Notes under the pieces: model-generated
The model's input: only the letters and a program-made list of their open reading frames with translations
Database searches by the model: none
What the model was told of the DNA's origin: nothing
In this document: one piece after another, positions 25,001 to 38,794 of the stretch
Position numbering within the stretch: position 1 is the first letter of the stretch
Layout: every line of letters starts with the position of its first letter
Translations under genes and position numbers: made by a program
Source of the DNA: Climacteris rufus
Lineage: Eukaryota > Chordata > Aves > Passeriformes > Climacteridae
Length of the DNA stretch: 64,000 nt
Assembly (NCBI GenBank): GCA_013398175.1
Contig: VZRZ01004225.1
Coordinates: 1,069,426 to 1,133,425 of the forward strand
Reading direction: 5' to 3'

Positions 25001-28000
25001 GCATCATACTGGCCAGCGATATACAAAACCTAATATCCCTGTGGGAAACAATGACAATACATGGGAAGAAGCATCACCATTTTACCATTTTTCCAATAAC
25101 TAATTTTCTTGAGGTTGGTAAATCTGACATATTAAAATACATCACACCTATCAAACCAGTGCCAGAGGTCTGCACAAATAGTCATACCCTTTTGTCATTA
25201 ATAAACAACATAAGAATTCTAGGAGCTTTGGTATCTGTACAAGACATACTATATTTGCTGAAGTACTATGCATGTCATGTTATCCCTCAGTGGTTCACAG
25301 ATCACGTGGAAAAGAGACAGGTTTTGCAAATCATACTATTGAAAAAGGATAAGTGATGAATTCTGTATTTATACTACTAAAGTGAAATTTGCAATCATGA
25401 TAAAGCAATGCTAGAAGAAAGGGGTAATATGTGTGATATATTGGCCAGCCTTGACTGTGACTGCTCCTGCAGTGTAAGAATTTCTTTATCCAAGGACAAC
25501 CACTTTCACCTTCCCATCTGTCCTGTGATTTTTTTAATGTCTGAGACAGGTGGTCTGTTGGAAACCTAAAACCCTGTGGGTACAAAATATGATTAAAATC
25601 TGATGTTAGGCTCTACGATAAAGAAGAGTTCTCTGTTTAGTTGAGAATTTGTAACTAACCTGCAAAAATATGTCAAAGGTAATTTGAACTCTACATAACC
25701 AAAATCTTTTTAATTCAAGTTCAGCATATGCTATATCAAAACTTTGCTTGCAATCATTTCCCCATAGATCAAATATGTATCTTGATAAGTACACACACTG
25801 CTTTCTTTTAGGAAAAAAACTTTAAAGGAGAATTTTAATTAATGCTTCATTCCTAAATATAGCATTGACAACAATAACATGAAAGATTAATATGTTGAAC
25901 TCAGTATTTAATAACTTACAGAGCACACAATTAATGCATCATAATAAATTCTTACTTATTAAAACAAATATCTGAAAACTTCTGAAGGCATTTCAAGAAT
26001 TTGAAGGCTGCTGAGTATGTAATCTTGTCTCTTTTTGGAGAAGGGGGTGGTGATTTAAATGGGTCTTTTATATTTTCAACTATACCCCAGGAAAAAAAAA
26101 AAGGCAAGAAGCCTAATTGAAATCTATTTAGAGGAAATTCAGAATCTGTGCAGAGTTTAAAACTTTGGCATAGAATACTAAATGCTGACTTCTGCTGATA
26201 ATTAAAATTTGAAATGTTAAATGATTTATCTTGTTGTAAATAATTAAGAGTATTTTTAAAAGGTTACCACGAAAATTCAGTATATGACTATATTGTATAT
26301 TTCCAATGTATATTTATCTGAAATTATACATACTATATATGGTCTATGGTTTTCTGACTGTTTTTTATAATGGTGTGGTATAAGGAGAAATTAAAAAAAA
26401 ATCCAAATAATTCCAACAGATTTAAATATATTCAGTGAAAATCAACTAAAGCTGATTTACATTCTGGTCTAATAAGTTATAAAACACTTGAAAAAGGCCC
26501 TGTGAGACAAATGTGATAGATGACTTTCCAGCAATATCAAAACCAAAGACATTGAAACTTAAGTATGAAATATCATTCCAGTGTACCCTTAGTTAAACCT
26601 ACACACTTGCAAGAGAGTCTGTAATGTCCAGATGATTCTCAGGTTAATGACATATACTGGTTGTACAGCTGTGTACTCCTCCGACTTCTGTGAGCTATTT
26701 CAGATATATACAGGAGTAAAGATCAAATTCAACAGGGGAATATGGGCATTACCACAGATGTGGGAAAATATTTAGCCTCAGGATTCAAAGCTATGGCTTA
26801 TACTTCTATGTGGCTTTTCACCTAAATTTATAAAAATTTTTTAGAATTAAAATCTCAAAAATAGTACTCTGGAAATTCATTAATTGTTTGCAAAGAGTTT
26901 TAGGTGCTAAATGCTCTGGAGGTGGTTTGTTTTGTTTAAACAGTGGTATAGGTAGTTTCACTGCTCCCAGCAATGGAAGAGCTAAGAGGATTGTCCCATC
27001 TTGTATCCCTCTCCCAGTACCTACCAGCACAACCTGCATAAAGCATTCTGTATTTTCTGAGTTGTGACAATCATGTAGGGCTATGTACTTCCCTGAGCTG
27101 CACAGACTTTTTATTTATTCATTATGTTTAACTTCATTACATTACTCTTTAAATTTAATATTTGCATCATTTCCTACTTTACCTTAACACATAATTTACC
27201 TGTGATTTCTTACGTGATGATTTTTGAACTCCAGATCACTTTAGGTATTGGAATTCATTCCTTGAGCAATATGTGCAAGATCATGCAATTCCTTTTTTAA
27301 TGGTAATACATGTATCCTAAACTATTCACCAAACCCCACATGCCCTGTTTCTGCTCTTATATTAACATATAGTAGCCCTGCATTCACACCATATGGTTGA
27401 AATAATATACTTCAGGCCCATATACAAGCAAAGGTTGCAGTGAAAGGCCAGAATTCTTAAATGGAACAACTAGCTAATTTTTTCCTTGAAGCTGAAAAGG
27501 TTAGAAGGAATGTCTGGCTTAAGTGAACCTAAGAGGAAAATAGTTCCAGGAAAAGATGGAGAAGTTCTCTAACCTAAGATACAACTCAGATTCAGACAAT
27601 ATTAAGCAGAGTCCTTTTTACTCTCTATTGTTTGTTATTAATAACAAGTTTATAACAATAAGACTGTTGGTATCACTATCGTCCAAGAACCAAAATCAAA
27701 GGCAAAATCAATTCCTTGCCTGGACAATACTATTTTCCTCATCCTGAAAAAGATGCCAATTTTTCATGTAGACATCTAGAATTATGGACAAGAGCAATGA
27801 GCAGTCAGGTGATTTGAGATAACAGGTGATACAGAGATGATCTAGCTGATGGCTAGCAAATAATTATTCCCTGCAAAGAAGTTCCAGAACATCCCCATAT
27901 GACATCTTATATAAATAATTTTAAACCATCCCAAACCCCTCAAAAATTAGAGAAATGAACATATAATTGGGAGGAATAAACACAGAATAGGCATAAACTG

Positions 28001-31000
28001 TCATATACTCAAAGCCTTAAGTACATCCAGCAACAAAAAGATCAGCTTGAGACTGCTTGAATAGTCAGCCCTTCCAGAATTGCAGTGGCACATGGGATAA
28101 ATTCTGGGAAGTACAGAGCACCTGCAATTCCCTTCATCTGCAATATACAGCATAACTTGAAGCGAGGGCTGCAGGTGTTCAGTTCCACTTGGTATTAGTC
28201 TCTGAGCATGGAGTAAGCACTAAGAAAGGCAAGAAAAAATATAAAGGGATCAAAACGTTTGGGACTTTATATTGCTATTCACATTTCACTTTGTTACAGG
28301 AAATGTAAGACTAGGAATGTATTATTTATTCAGAGACTAAAACCAAACAAGCTTATTTAAGTCACAGAAACCGTATTACATAACTTTTTTTTTTAAAGCA
28401 CCACACAACTGAAGTTTGAAAGAATCAATGAATACCTCCTAAAGATTCAAAAGCCATTATACCTTCCTGCCAACCTCAGATGAAGAGAGTCCTATTATGT
28501 GCCCCCTTCTTTCTCACAAGTTTAATTCACTCAGGATATAAAGAGGACAGAATGAATTCCTTACTCTTCTGCAGCATCACATAAACTATGTCTGAAAAAG
28601 CACTCCCTCTACCCTAGCTAAAAAAGCATAGTATGCTATAAGGTCCACATCACACCACATCTACATAAAAATCATGACTATATTTTACTGAGAACCTATG
28701 AAGATAATCTCCTTTTTGCCTGCATTACTTTCATCTTTTTATTACTTTCATCAAAAAAATAGCATTACTTGCTGTTCATGTAAGGAAAAAAGAATGTTTA
28801 CAAAATATTCTGGACATTATGTATTTAAAGTAGACCATGCATTGAAACTTTTAATTGTCAGATAGAGTACCAATGGACTGGGCTTAGATGCATGCATTTT
28901 TGATTAGAGATAGAGAAAATCACCACTTATGTGGTACTTTCTGTAAGAAGGAAAAAAATTGCAGACCATTTTATAAAACAGGAACACTTCAGCTATTGTT
29001 GACATATCAGAAATGATAATATGAAGGCAAAGGCTGCAGGAGTATGCAACAAGAGCCAATGAAAGCAGGTTCTAGCATTACATGAAGCATTTTATGATCT
29101 GCTAAAATAAAAAAAAATCTAGATAATCTTAACCATCTGATTCACACCCTTACTCCTAGAAACAGTGAGTTGCAATGAGTGCCAGCAGTTATCCAACTAC
29201 AGTTACAGCAGTGAGTAGTCACATCCTTTACTGCTGTGATCATACTCCAGTGACACGGAAAACAGTGGAAAAACACATAAGAACTTGCTTATTTTCTTAG
29301 CATACAGCCATCATGCTACTTGGCTGTTCTCCATACACCCCAGACCATGTCAGCATTAAATACCAAGAGAACCCTCACTTGGCTGAGTGGGTTTACAGCA
29401 GGTCACTTCTGGAATTTCAGGCTGCATTTGGCCTTTGTCAATAGCTTTTTCTATTTCCTTCATCAACCTCAAAAAGCAGCTGCTCCTAACAGCTTTTAAG
29501 GTGTCTTGCTCTTTCCTTAGCACCACTGTCCCGTGCTGTGCTCGGCTTCCCTGGTCCTCATTCTCATTCTTCTGCTCTTATAAACCAGGAATTTTAAAAG
29601 TCTACACTATCAGGAAAGAGAAAGGTTTTAATTCCTGCTGAGTGTTTGGTGCCTGTAAGACTTTCAGGTTTCCTGGATCTATGAATTATACTCTGATTCA
29701 TTTTTGTAAGCCAAGTAAAAATAAAACTGAAATCTGAAGTGGAAGTTGCTTCCCAAAGGACAGAGAGGACTTCAGTGACTGCTTACAGAGCAAATGACAT
29801 TTGTGGGAGAAGCAAAGAGATTAACACCTCAAAAAGAAACATAATGGTCAAGGACAAGGCAGCCAAAATGTAACAGCAGAGGAAGAAACTCTTTCCCTGA
29901 AAGACACATCCCAGCAACCATCCATCCATCCGTAGGGTGGTCCAAGAGTTCAGATGATGGTCAGAGCTGCTTTAGACAATGTCCGCTACTGTTCTTGCTC
30001 TGGCAGCAATGTTTGGAGCAAAATATTGCCAAAAACACAACTGAACACTTTCCAAGCTTCCTTTCTTTGTTCTGCTGCCCAGATCACGTATTACCAAAAA
30101 GCATGTACTGCTCTTTGTTGCTGCCTACATGTGTTTAAGTCGTTTGCTAACATCTGAACAAAGTATTAACATCTAAAAACTTAAATGCTTTCCTTTAATT
30201 TAAATAGACACTTGAGCTCTGATAGGCCTCATTTATTTGATTGCTGTCCAATGATACTACAAGGAATGAAAACCATGAAGTATGTGGTTAAACAAAAAAT
30301 AAAAGTGTGAAGAGTTGTGAGGATATTTTATCCAAGACATTATATGGGCTATGTGTTCAGGTTGGGTTTTGTTTCATTGGTTTTTAAATTCCCCAGTAAG
30401 TGTATTCCTGAACATGCATCACACGGCTTAGGAAATAATGGGGGAGGAGTAAGGGGATGAAAAACCTGTAGGGAAACTTCCAGATTGAAGTTTTTGGTAT
30501 GTAAAAATAAAGCACTGTACAAACAACTATGTGTGTAAGGGCAGTAAAGCTAAAAAAGTCCACTACAAAAAAATCATAGTTTCAGAGGAGATGATGAAAC
30601 CTTGTGAACAAGCTGCAAAAGGTCACTTCTCCAATGTCACATACAGCAGATCCGACAATAAGATCAAACTCTTTCTTACAACCACTCCTTTAAAAATATC
30701 AGAATGCTTGTTTTCATTGTAGTAGAACTTTGAGCAGTCCAACAACAAAAGAATCAGTGTCATCTTTTTGTGCTCAAAAAAAGTTAGAATATGACCTGTA
30801 TTCCCCAAATGGCCACATATCACAAAACTAGACTAAGAACAGCTTCATTTTATAGAACTACTACACAAAGCTTTCTGCAAAATTTTGGCATTTCAATTCC
30901 ACCTTAAATATCTATAAATTGAAATGAATGAGTTTATATGACCTATACACATTGTTTTAATTGGCACAAACTTTGCATTCATTTGGCTGACAAAAGACTG

Positions 31001-33276
31001 CTAATACCTCCTATGTTACAGCATTTTCTTTGCAATCCACAAAGGAAAAGAAATTAACCTGTTAAAAACTCAAGTAAAAAGAAAATGCTGTGATAATAAA
31101 ACTTTTTACTTTAAGTCATATTTGTATGCACTAATGGTGTTTATATATACTAAAGTACAGTTAGGATTCAGTTAAATTATTTGAATATTCAGTTATTTTG
31201 AAGAATCACATACATTTTCATTTAACAATATTTAATTTTCTCCTCTACTCTCTTGCCTTCTCCAGCAAAAGGATAACAACTATTTATTTTACAAATAATT
31301 AATAATTTGTAGAAAAAAAAATCTTAACTAATCTCTACCATCCAGCATGAATTTTGATTTCACATTAGTATATAAAACAAAATGACTATGGAAGTTCCAC
31401 ATAAATATCAGCCAACCAAGTTCAACAGAAGCAGATACATCACTGAAAATGCTTCACTTTTTCTTCCCTATAGTTCTACACTCCTCCCTTTCTTTCCTGA
31501 CACAGTGGAAAAAAACACATATTTTTCATATTAAAAAACTATATACATAGAAATATGTAAATATTACATACATATTTATATAAATAATTTAACCATTTTA
31601 GCCTCCCCCTAAGAACTGCCAAAAAATTTTAGATATTGCAAAAGCCTTTCTATAGGTCTACTTAAACAGGGAGCTATGTCTTAGTCTGTGTCTGCATAAA
31701 ACTCCTCATTACTCACCTGGGCACTACATAAACTTTTAAACTCTTAGCTTTGGTAGCAGCTGCAGTGGCGCAGAATCTGTTGCTGCTATGAAGTACATCT
31801 AAGGCTATCAATAAGCTATTGAAACAAACTGAACCAAATATTCATATCCTGACAAGGCCTAGCATGGAGACACCAGCAGGTACTGCTGTTGTACTTAGCA
31901 CAGCACAAATCCAAGTGGCACCTCTGCAGGAGGGACACAACTATCTATCATCTCCCATCTCTCCCACCAAAACTGACCAGTGTCCTGCTCATTCCTGTTG
32001 AACTCCCAGTTTGTTTACTATGTGATGCATCAAACTCTCAAAGCATAGAACGGGTAATATTAAATTGCCATTCGAGTTTCTTTTCCATCTAGACAATCTC
32101 CATTTGGCTTCCACAAATGCATTCACTACACCTCTCCTCACCAGAGTCTCTAATCCCTCCACAGTCAGCAGTCTATTTCCACATGGACCATATCTTTTCC
32201 CCATAGCTTGCTTTTCCTATTCACCCTCTCACTTTTTCCATTACTGCATCATCCTAACTCTTCCTCCACCTCTCTAATGACTGCTTCAGCATGTCTTTTT
32301 ATAAGCTGTCACATTCAGCTTATACCTAAATCTTGCCCATTCTTTCTGTATGAGATCTGAGATCCAAACAGGTAAAAGGCTCATCCAGGTTGTCATAATT
32401 TTCTGTCTATATTACTATACTATATATTACAGTTGCTGTTTCTCTGTCTCTTAAGAAATATCATCTTACCCACTTTCTATCCATTTATTATAACGTTGTT
32501 ACAAAGTTATGTTATTATTAACAATTTAATTTTTAGTGTTTAATTTGAACATTAAAACAATACACTTGTTCTGCAAAGGACCATTGGCTAATAAAAGTAA
32601 ATCAGTCTCTTTACACGACAATGAAGTGTCTATAAATTTCAAGAAGCAATTATAAAATTTTGTTTCTTCCATGCTGAGATGAAAACTAGTATATTTTCTG
32701 TTTTCTCTGGCAATGTAACAAAATGAGGAGGTAACATACAGATATTTAGCTTAGAACGGCATATGGTCTATAGCAAGATGTATCAGAACTAATTTCATGT
32801 CTAAGCATCAATTAATCTTAGTTATATGAACAACACATTCATCATAGAAGTGACTTAGAAAGTCTCACTCCAGAGTACCCAACAGCTTGATAATTAAAAT
32901 ATTTCAGTAAAGGGAAGATAGCTAAATTTGGCTCTGAACTTTCCAAATCCAAATAAGCAACCAGTTATTCAATACTGGAGAGTGCAGTAATTTTGAGGTA
33001 CTCCTCTTTGCTTTCTTCTCCTAAATCTAAGACTGTATTAACTGCTTTGTCTTTTGACAAAAATAATTAATTTTTTAAAGTTTTTTCAAACCAATGAAAA
33101 AATCTTAAGTAGCTCTGCTTAAAATTAAAATTACCATTTAATTCTGCATAGCAGCATAGAATATATTACAGTCCCCTAATGATTTATGGTGTATAAAATG
33201 TTACTCAATAAAAAAGGAAAAAAGACAGACAAGCAAATCTTCAGAAGAGAAGATTTAAGCAAAGAGCATGAGCTTC
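25001..33276. other. Unique AT-rich non-coding sequence, part 2
   Basis: About 8 kb with no supported gene or recognised repeat. Long A/T-dominated patches occur around 26.2-26.4 and 31.5-31.6 kb. The longest frame (about 120 codons, starting near 25.0 kb on the plus strand) has no recognisable domain. Confidence 0.55.
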
Positions 33277-33790
33277 CTAAACTGAGAAAGGCAGCTTATT
33301 CCTTGGCTTTTGGGCATAATGGTAAAACCCTCCATCACGCAAGGTTTGTAGTTTTGTAATTGGAACTTGCACTAAGAGGGCACTGAAGAGCACAGAGGCC
33401 TGGAAGCTATATATCTGAAAATTAAATCTGGAGATATATTCAGGACCTTGACCATGAAGGGGCTGACAGGTCAACTTCACAATCAATCCTTTGTTTCTGA
33501 GTAGCCAATGCAGTGATGCTAGGATTAGGGAGATATGCTGTCTTTTTTTGCAAGATATACTTCTCTGGCAAAAGAGTTTTGCTCAAGCTTGGTAATGAGA
33601 CCACTTGGCAGGCCAGTGAGCAAAGCATTATAGTTGTCTAGCTTGGAGGAGATAAAACCCTGAGCCAGCTTCTCATAAACAGACAAGGATAAATATGGAC
33701 AAAGTGTGGTTTCACTTTTCAAATGACAGTAGGAAGTCTTAATAATCTGCCCAATGTGATGCTTAAAGGACACTTCAGATTCCAACAGAA
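33277..33790 (-). mobile_element. L2-like LINE ORF2 C-terminal remnant
   Basis: Read on the minus strand, two adjoining frames match the C-terminal part of an L2-clade (non-LTR retrotransposon) reverse transcriptase. The first frame (33525-33790) contains SEVSFKHHIGQIIK, the block FISSKLDNYNALLTGLPS (family form: F-x-S-R-L-D-Y-C-N-x-L-L-x-G-L-P) and IS-x-ILASLHWL after a frame change. The second (to about 33277) contains LHGQGPEYIS and ends in a degraded form of the family's V-P-x-x-K-x-x-T-x-G-D-x-A-F...APK-x-WN-x-LP block (here PITKLQTLRDGGF and PRNKLPFSV). These features are conserved in order and spacing in L2-type elements, not in CR1. Frameshifts between the blocks show it is dead. L2 copies are old in birds, so this much readable coding sequence is notable. 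Confidence 0.75.
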
Positions 33791-34166
33791 ATATGGATGT
33801 TGAAGTGGTAATCCTGTGCTGCAAATAATATATAGACATAAAAGCTACATAAAAAATTGAGGTGGCATTAAGCTTATAGCTAGAGCCACAAAATGAAAAA
33901 CCTTCATTTTACTTGAATTTAACTCTAAAAAATCAAGGTAACTTCTATTTTAATATTTTTCAGGGAACTGATCCAGACAATAAAAGCACAGTTTGGATTT
34001 GCTGCTTTAACTGATAAATGAATTAGCATGTCCTCAGAACAAAAACGAAACGTGATATCAACTCAGTGATTAATCTGATCCAAAGGCAGCAGAAAAGTGT
34101 TAACTCTAACAAGCCAAAAATAGCACTCTCTGAAACACCAGAAACAACTATAATGGAATAAAAAAA

Positions 34167-34620
34167 TAGTTGGAATTTGAAGGGACCTTTAAGGACCATC
34201 TAGACTAATTCTTTCTGCAATGATGAGTGACATATTCAACTGGATCAGGTTGCTCAAAGTCCTGTCCAGTCCAACTTTGAATATTTCTAGGGATGAGGCA
34301 TCCACAACCTCTGGGCAACTTGTTCCACTGCCACACCACCCTCATTATAAAAGACTTTCTTCCTTGTATCTAATATGAATCTTCGCTCTTTCAGTTTACC
34401 CTTTGCCCTATCCCACCTTTCTTATAAGCCCCTTTTAAAGCACTGAAAGGCCACAATAAGGTCTCCTTTCCTCTCTTTTCCTCATGGTGTTTCATCTTCA
34501 TGGTCCTTCTCTGGACCTTCTCCAACAGATCCATATCTTTCCTGTGCTTAGGGCCCAAGAGCTGAATGCAGTACTCTACATGGGGTTTCATCAGAGCAGA
34601 GCAGAGGGGCAGAATCACCT
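34167..34620 (-). mobile_element. CR1 LINE 3' fragment
   Basis: Minus-strand CR1. From low to high coordinate it shows the 3' end motif (agttggaatttgaagggacc), the blocks 'ggatgaggcatccacaacctctgggcaac' and 'ctctttcagtttaccctttgcc', then the ORF2 C-terminal region. Translated on the minus strand, the last part gives MILPLCSALMKPHVEYC and RKDMDLLEKVQRR, the well-conserved CR1 ORF2 block. It is 5'-truncated near 34620, and homology beyond that point is unclear. Two LINE classes, L2-like and CR1, therefore lie within 400 bases of each other in the same orientation. Confidence 0.9.
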
Positions 34621-35386
34621 CCTGCCTGATGAATGCATCAGCTTCGGATCAGTTTGAGATGGTGCCTGTCAAAAAACCCAGTATACTTCTCGCATTCTGA
34701 ATAACATGCAAGAAATGAAAGGCTGCAGAGAAACATTTCAGCTATGTGGACTAAACATGAGCATTTAGTCAAAATATGTCTATGTATCTGTAAATTTTAT
34801 TCAGATTTACAATATGTTTACTGTTTGAATGTTGAAAATTCCTTTAGTAACCTCAGAAGGACAACAGTTGACAGCATTGGAAGGCATACATAAAAAAAAA
34901 TTCAATGAGAATTGAAACAAGAAATTAATTTCAATGTTCCCCCGTCTCCCAGGATTTTAGTTTGCCACTGTAATGGTATCTCCTCAAGGCACAAATTAAG
35001 TTGGTTACCTAAGTATTCAATATAACATTGTATGTGGGCAGGACTGAAATCACTGAGTGTGCATCTATACAGTCTAAAATTTGTATCTAGGTGCCACCAG
35101 GTCAGGTCTTATCAAAATGAAAACAGTTCCTGATGAGAACATTGGTTACCAGGATATCAAGGTCCAACAAAAGCTGCTTTAGCCATGCAACTTCTTAATG
35201 GTAATATAACACAGTCCTTAGCTAAAAACCAGATTTGCTTGATAGCACTATGTTTTAACAAAGCACAAATTTAAAAAATATCTTATGATTTGATCCTTTG
35301 CAACAAAGAATCATAGAATTTGCAAACATATTTATTATTTCTTCCTCAGAACATGAAGAGGTCTTCATTGCTTTAACACACTAAAA

Positions 35387-35442
35387 GAAATTCCATCTGC
35401 AAGAAAAAGAAATTCCATCCGCAAAAAATGAATTCCATCTCT
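35387..35442. repeat. Short tandem repeat, about 2.6 copies of 21-22 bases
   Basis: Units beginning gaaattccatctgcaag (35387), gaaattccatccgc (35409) and gaattccatctc (35430) follow one another. The spacing is regular and the differences are single-base, which indicates local slippage or unequal duplication. Confidence 0.85.
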
Positions 35443-36927
35443 AATTTACATTCTATTCTAACACAGAAATCAAGATGCTGGAATTTATATTTTCAAACAT
35501 TTGTAGGTTTCTTGCATTTTGTCTCTTAGAGGTTCACTAAAGACTTGCCACATTCTGTCTTCCTACAGAATTATTTCAGAATTTAATGCAGATAAAGTTT
35601 AGTTAAATTCTTCAGAAGAAACTAGGAAGGAGTAATGAGGAGACCAAAAGGATTTAGCCTAGCTGATTAATATTTTTAATTTCTATCTGATATTTTAGTT
35701 GCCTGTTTTTACACAGTGGAAAAGAAATACAGTTAAAGATTTATTCATAAATTTTAAAACCAAGACAATTATAACCCTTTGTTCCAATCTCCAGAACATA
35801 CAGGTTTCCAGGTTCTGCCAAGCATTTTGAATAACATATCTGTAACTTGTGCTTGAGCCAAAGAATTTGCTGTTTAGACTGATAACAAATCTTGAAACAC
35901 CAATGACACACAGAAGCTTGATTTTGTAAAAATCTTCAACTTGGTTTAGTCATACAGATGTTTAAAACTACTTATTTTCCCCTTTCACCTTTCTGCTGTA
36001 GACCTATTATAGACTGTATCTGTTCTCAGATTAACATTTTAGGAAAAGTTAAATGGAGCTGTGGTTGGGCTTGAACTCCTGTAGTGACATATTTAGTCCA
36101 TGCTGAAATAATTTCAAGCAATTAATATTCAATGACATAAAGAAGAGAATTTTGCAGTCCTCAAGTGTTCTGTAATATAGCTTCTGAAGCTTGCCAAAAA
36201 TTCCTGTGTACTTTACAGTATTTATTAGCCAGTCTAGGACATTGTTCTTGCTTTCATAAGGCACCTCATCTGAAGTAAACAGATAAAAAGATTACAGACT
36301 TGAGAATTGTCTACTGAAGTTGGAATAGTCATCTTTGAACAATATAAAAAGATGTTTAAAAGCACACCTAAAAGTAATTTTAAAAATAGACTTTGGCAGC
36401 ATCCTCTCATTTGACAGCAGTGACGGTAGATCCAGCTGTTATCGTAGAAAGCTGTTTTCTTCAAAATACAAAACCATCAAAACTGCTAAATACATAAAGT
36501 TGTGTCAAAAATTGATATTAAAATATTATTATGAGTTCAAATTTATGTAACAAACTTCCATGCATTAAATCATTATCACTTGGGCTAATTATTATGCAAA
36601 TAGATACTAGCCAAATCGTTCTACTCTAAACAGAAATGGTTATATGCTCTTGGCATTGTATAACATCCACTCCAGTTTCAAATCAGAAGTATTTCTGTTA
36701 CACATCACTATTATTAACGTATTAAGTTACTCTATAATAGTTCAAATCAAATAAACACTGTATGTTTATGGACATACAGATGTATAAGTTTATACATTGC
36801 CAATTCCTTATTTTCGTTTCTCAGATCTCATGCTGAGCAATAAAATTCTGTGAAACTGGAAAATAATAATGATTTTTTAAAAAGCAAACAACCTCAAAAA
36901 TTTGATTTTTATAGTAAATTTTGATTT

Positions 36928-36955
36928 TATATGTTTGAGGGTTTTCAAACATATA
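36928..36955. repeat. 11-bp perfect inverted repeat, 6-base loop
   Basis: The arms tatatgtttga (36928-36938) and tcaaacatata (36945-36955) flank the loop gggttt. It lies in very AT-rich sequence where short palindromes are common, so no function is claimed. Confidence 0.75.
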
Positions 36956-37530
36956 TTATAGATATTTATTTTTTATGGCATATCCATAATTTGCTACTTT
37001 GTATCTTTTGAAACGCAGCTCAGTTAAAAAAAAATACAAACCCAAAACTTCTCTACAGCAACTGTAAAGTTGATTAACTCAGTATTAAACAAATTCTGAG
37101 CTAATTAAACTCAAAGTCAATTCAGCCCATGACAGAAGATTTTTACCTCATAAACAGGATGTACTTTAAAGTTATTAATAATACACTAACATTGCCTTTT
37201 CAAAACCTTTGATTAGCAAACAAGTGAAAATTAGCATCTGAAATTCTGTTTGTACAGACTGTAGATCAGATTATGTAAATTTCTAAATCTCCATTTTTCC
37301 AAATGAAAAAGAAGCAGCTAGCAACAGCTGTACAAGTGAGAAAACAGTACAGATATGGGGCCCAACTCTCAGCAACTTCAACTCCACTGAGATCTATTAA
37401 GTGGTAACGAGGCAACATATTGTTCCATATTCTGTCTTGTTGTGCACCATCAACCATGCAACCAACAATTAAATACAATATGCAGGATGAAACGCTTTGT
37501 AGGGAATATCTTGAATTATATTTTAAGATA

Positions 37531-37608
37531 TTTTAATTAACTATGATGGAGTTTGTGTGGCTTTAAATAATTTTAAAGTCACACAAACTCCTTCGTAGTT
37601 AATTAGAA
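37531..37608. repeat. Near-perfect 37-bp stem hairpin, 4-base loop
   Basis: Position i pairs with position 75139 minus i. The left arm 37531-37567 pairs with 37572-37608 around the loop taat. Of 37 positions, 33 are Watson-Crick pairs, three are T/G and one is a T/T mismatch (37547/37592). As plus-strand RNA the three T/G sites become G-U wobbles, leaving a single mismatch. As minus-strand RNA they would be A/C mismatches. The stem is far longer than expected by chance. It could be a fold-back element, an inverted duplication from template switching, or the stem of a small-RNA precursor. The short loop is smaller than usual for a microRNA precursor. Confidence 0.9.
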
Positions 37609-38341
37609 ACACTCTCCTCATATCAAAATGTGAGATTTGATGGATGAGTAAAGCAGAACAAAAGCAAGCCTTGCCCTTTCTCCAACAAGTTTAAGTTATA
37701 GACAGAAACAAAAAGATAAAACCAACAAGTTCTCTTCTAAAAATGGTTGATAATACTGTTGCATTTTCTGAATAAATTATAAACAATTCCTGCACAAAAT
37801 GACTTAGTAAGTTTCAACAGACACCGATAATACAAGTCTACAGCCTCGAGATATTTTATGTACAACTAAGTAAAGGAACAAGGCAGATAAAAATCACACT
37901 GAGGAGTTTATTTTGTTCTTTCTGATATATCACCCTTATTTAGCATTATACTTGATAGCAGGATGACAAGAATGCTACCAGTAAGAGAAATATTCTAAAC
38001 AGTATATTATTTATATAATTGCACAGTATATATTTATAAAATGTACATGGTGAGCTCTTGTCAACTAATATCATATAGAACTAAGAAAAGCTGCATGTAT
38101 GTTAGTCTCATATGTAGGCACAGAATCATCCAGTGATTTCACAAGGAGGAACAATGCACCTGTGTTCCTTGGTGTTCCAGGGTGTTCCTTGAAGAGTATG
38201 GTACATTCTTTAAAGCGCTCAGTCTTGAAATAATGCACAAGCTTCATGTCTTTGATGCCACACCCTGAAAGTCAAACTGGCTTCTAAGTCAAAATCCTTG
38301 AGTGTGCTGTCAAAAGCAGAGTTCAGGAATACAAAACTAAT

Positions 38342-38389
38342 CAAGAAAAAAAAAAAGAGGAAGAAAAAAATCCAAACAAACAAAAAAAC
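38342..38389. repeat. A-rich low-complexity tract
   Basis: A-runs interrupted by single G or C, ending in 'caaacaaacaaa' units. Simple sequence only. Confidence 0.8.
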
Positions 38390-38794
38390 TAATTTGCCAA
38401 CTGGAGAACAAGAAGGAAAGATGATTACTCAATAAAGCAAAAATATGAAACACAAGGAGAGAAAACGCAGCTCTTAAGAGAGAGCAGCTGCACTTGAAAT
38501 AGCAACCCCAAACACAGCTCCAGCAACAACCAGCAGCTTCTGGTCAAGTAAGGACATGCCTCAGGATTTTCACACAATCCAAACCTCAAGGGAATATTTC
38601 CACCTCCTCTGACTGGAGAACAGTTTATCAGCACTGCTTAAAGAGATAAAGAGCCCCAAGAAAAAAGTTTTTATCATTTTTCCCTCATCTCAGTGCCCCA
38701 CAGAGACGCTAACTTTTGTTTTTGTAAAACATGCAGTTAAATTTGACATATGGCTCTAGTAAAGGAGAGAAAAAGTGTGGAATGGGGGAGATAT

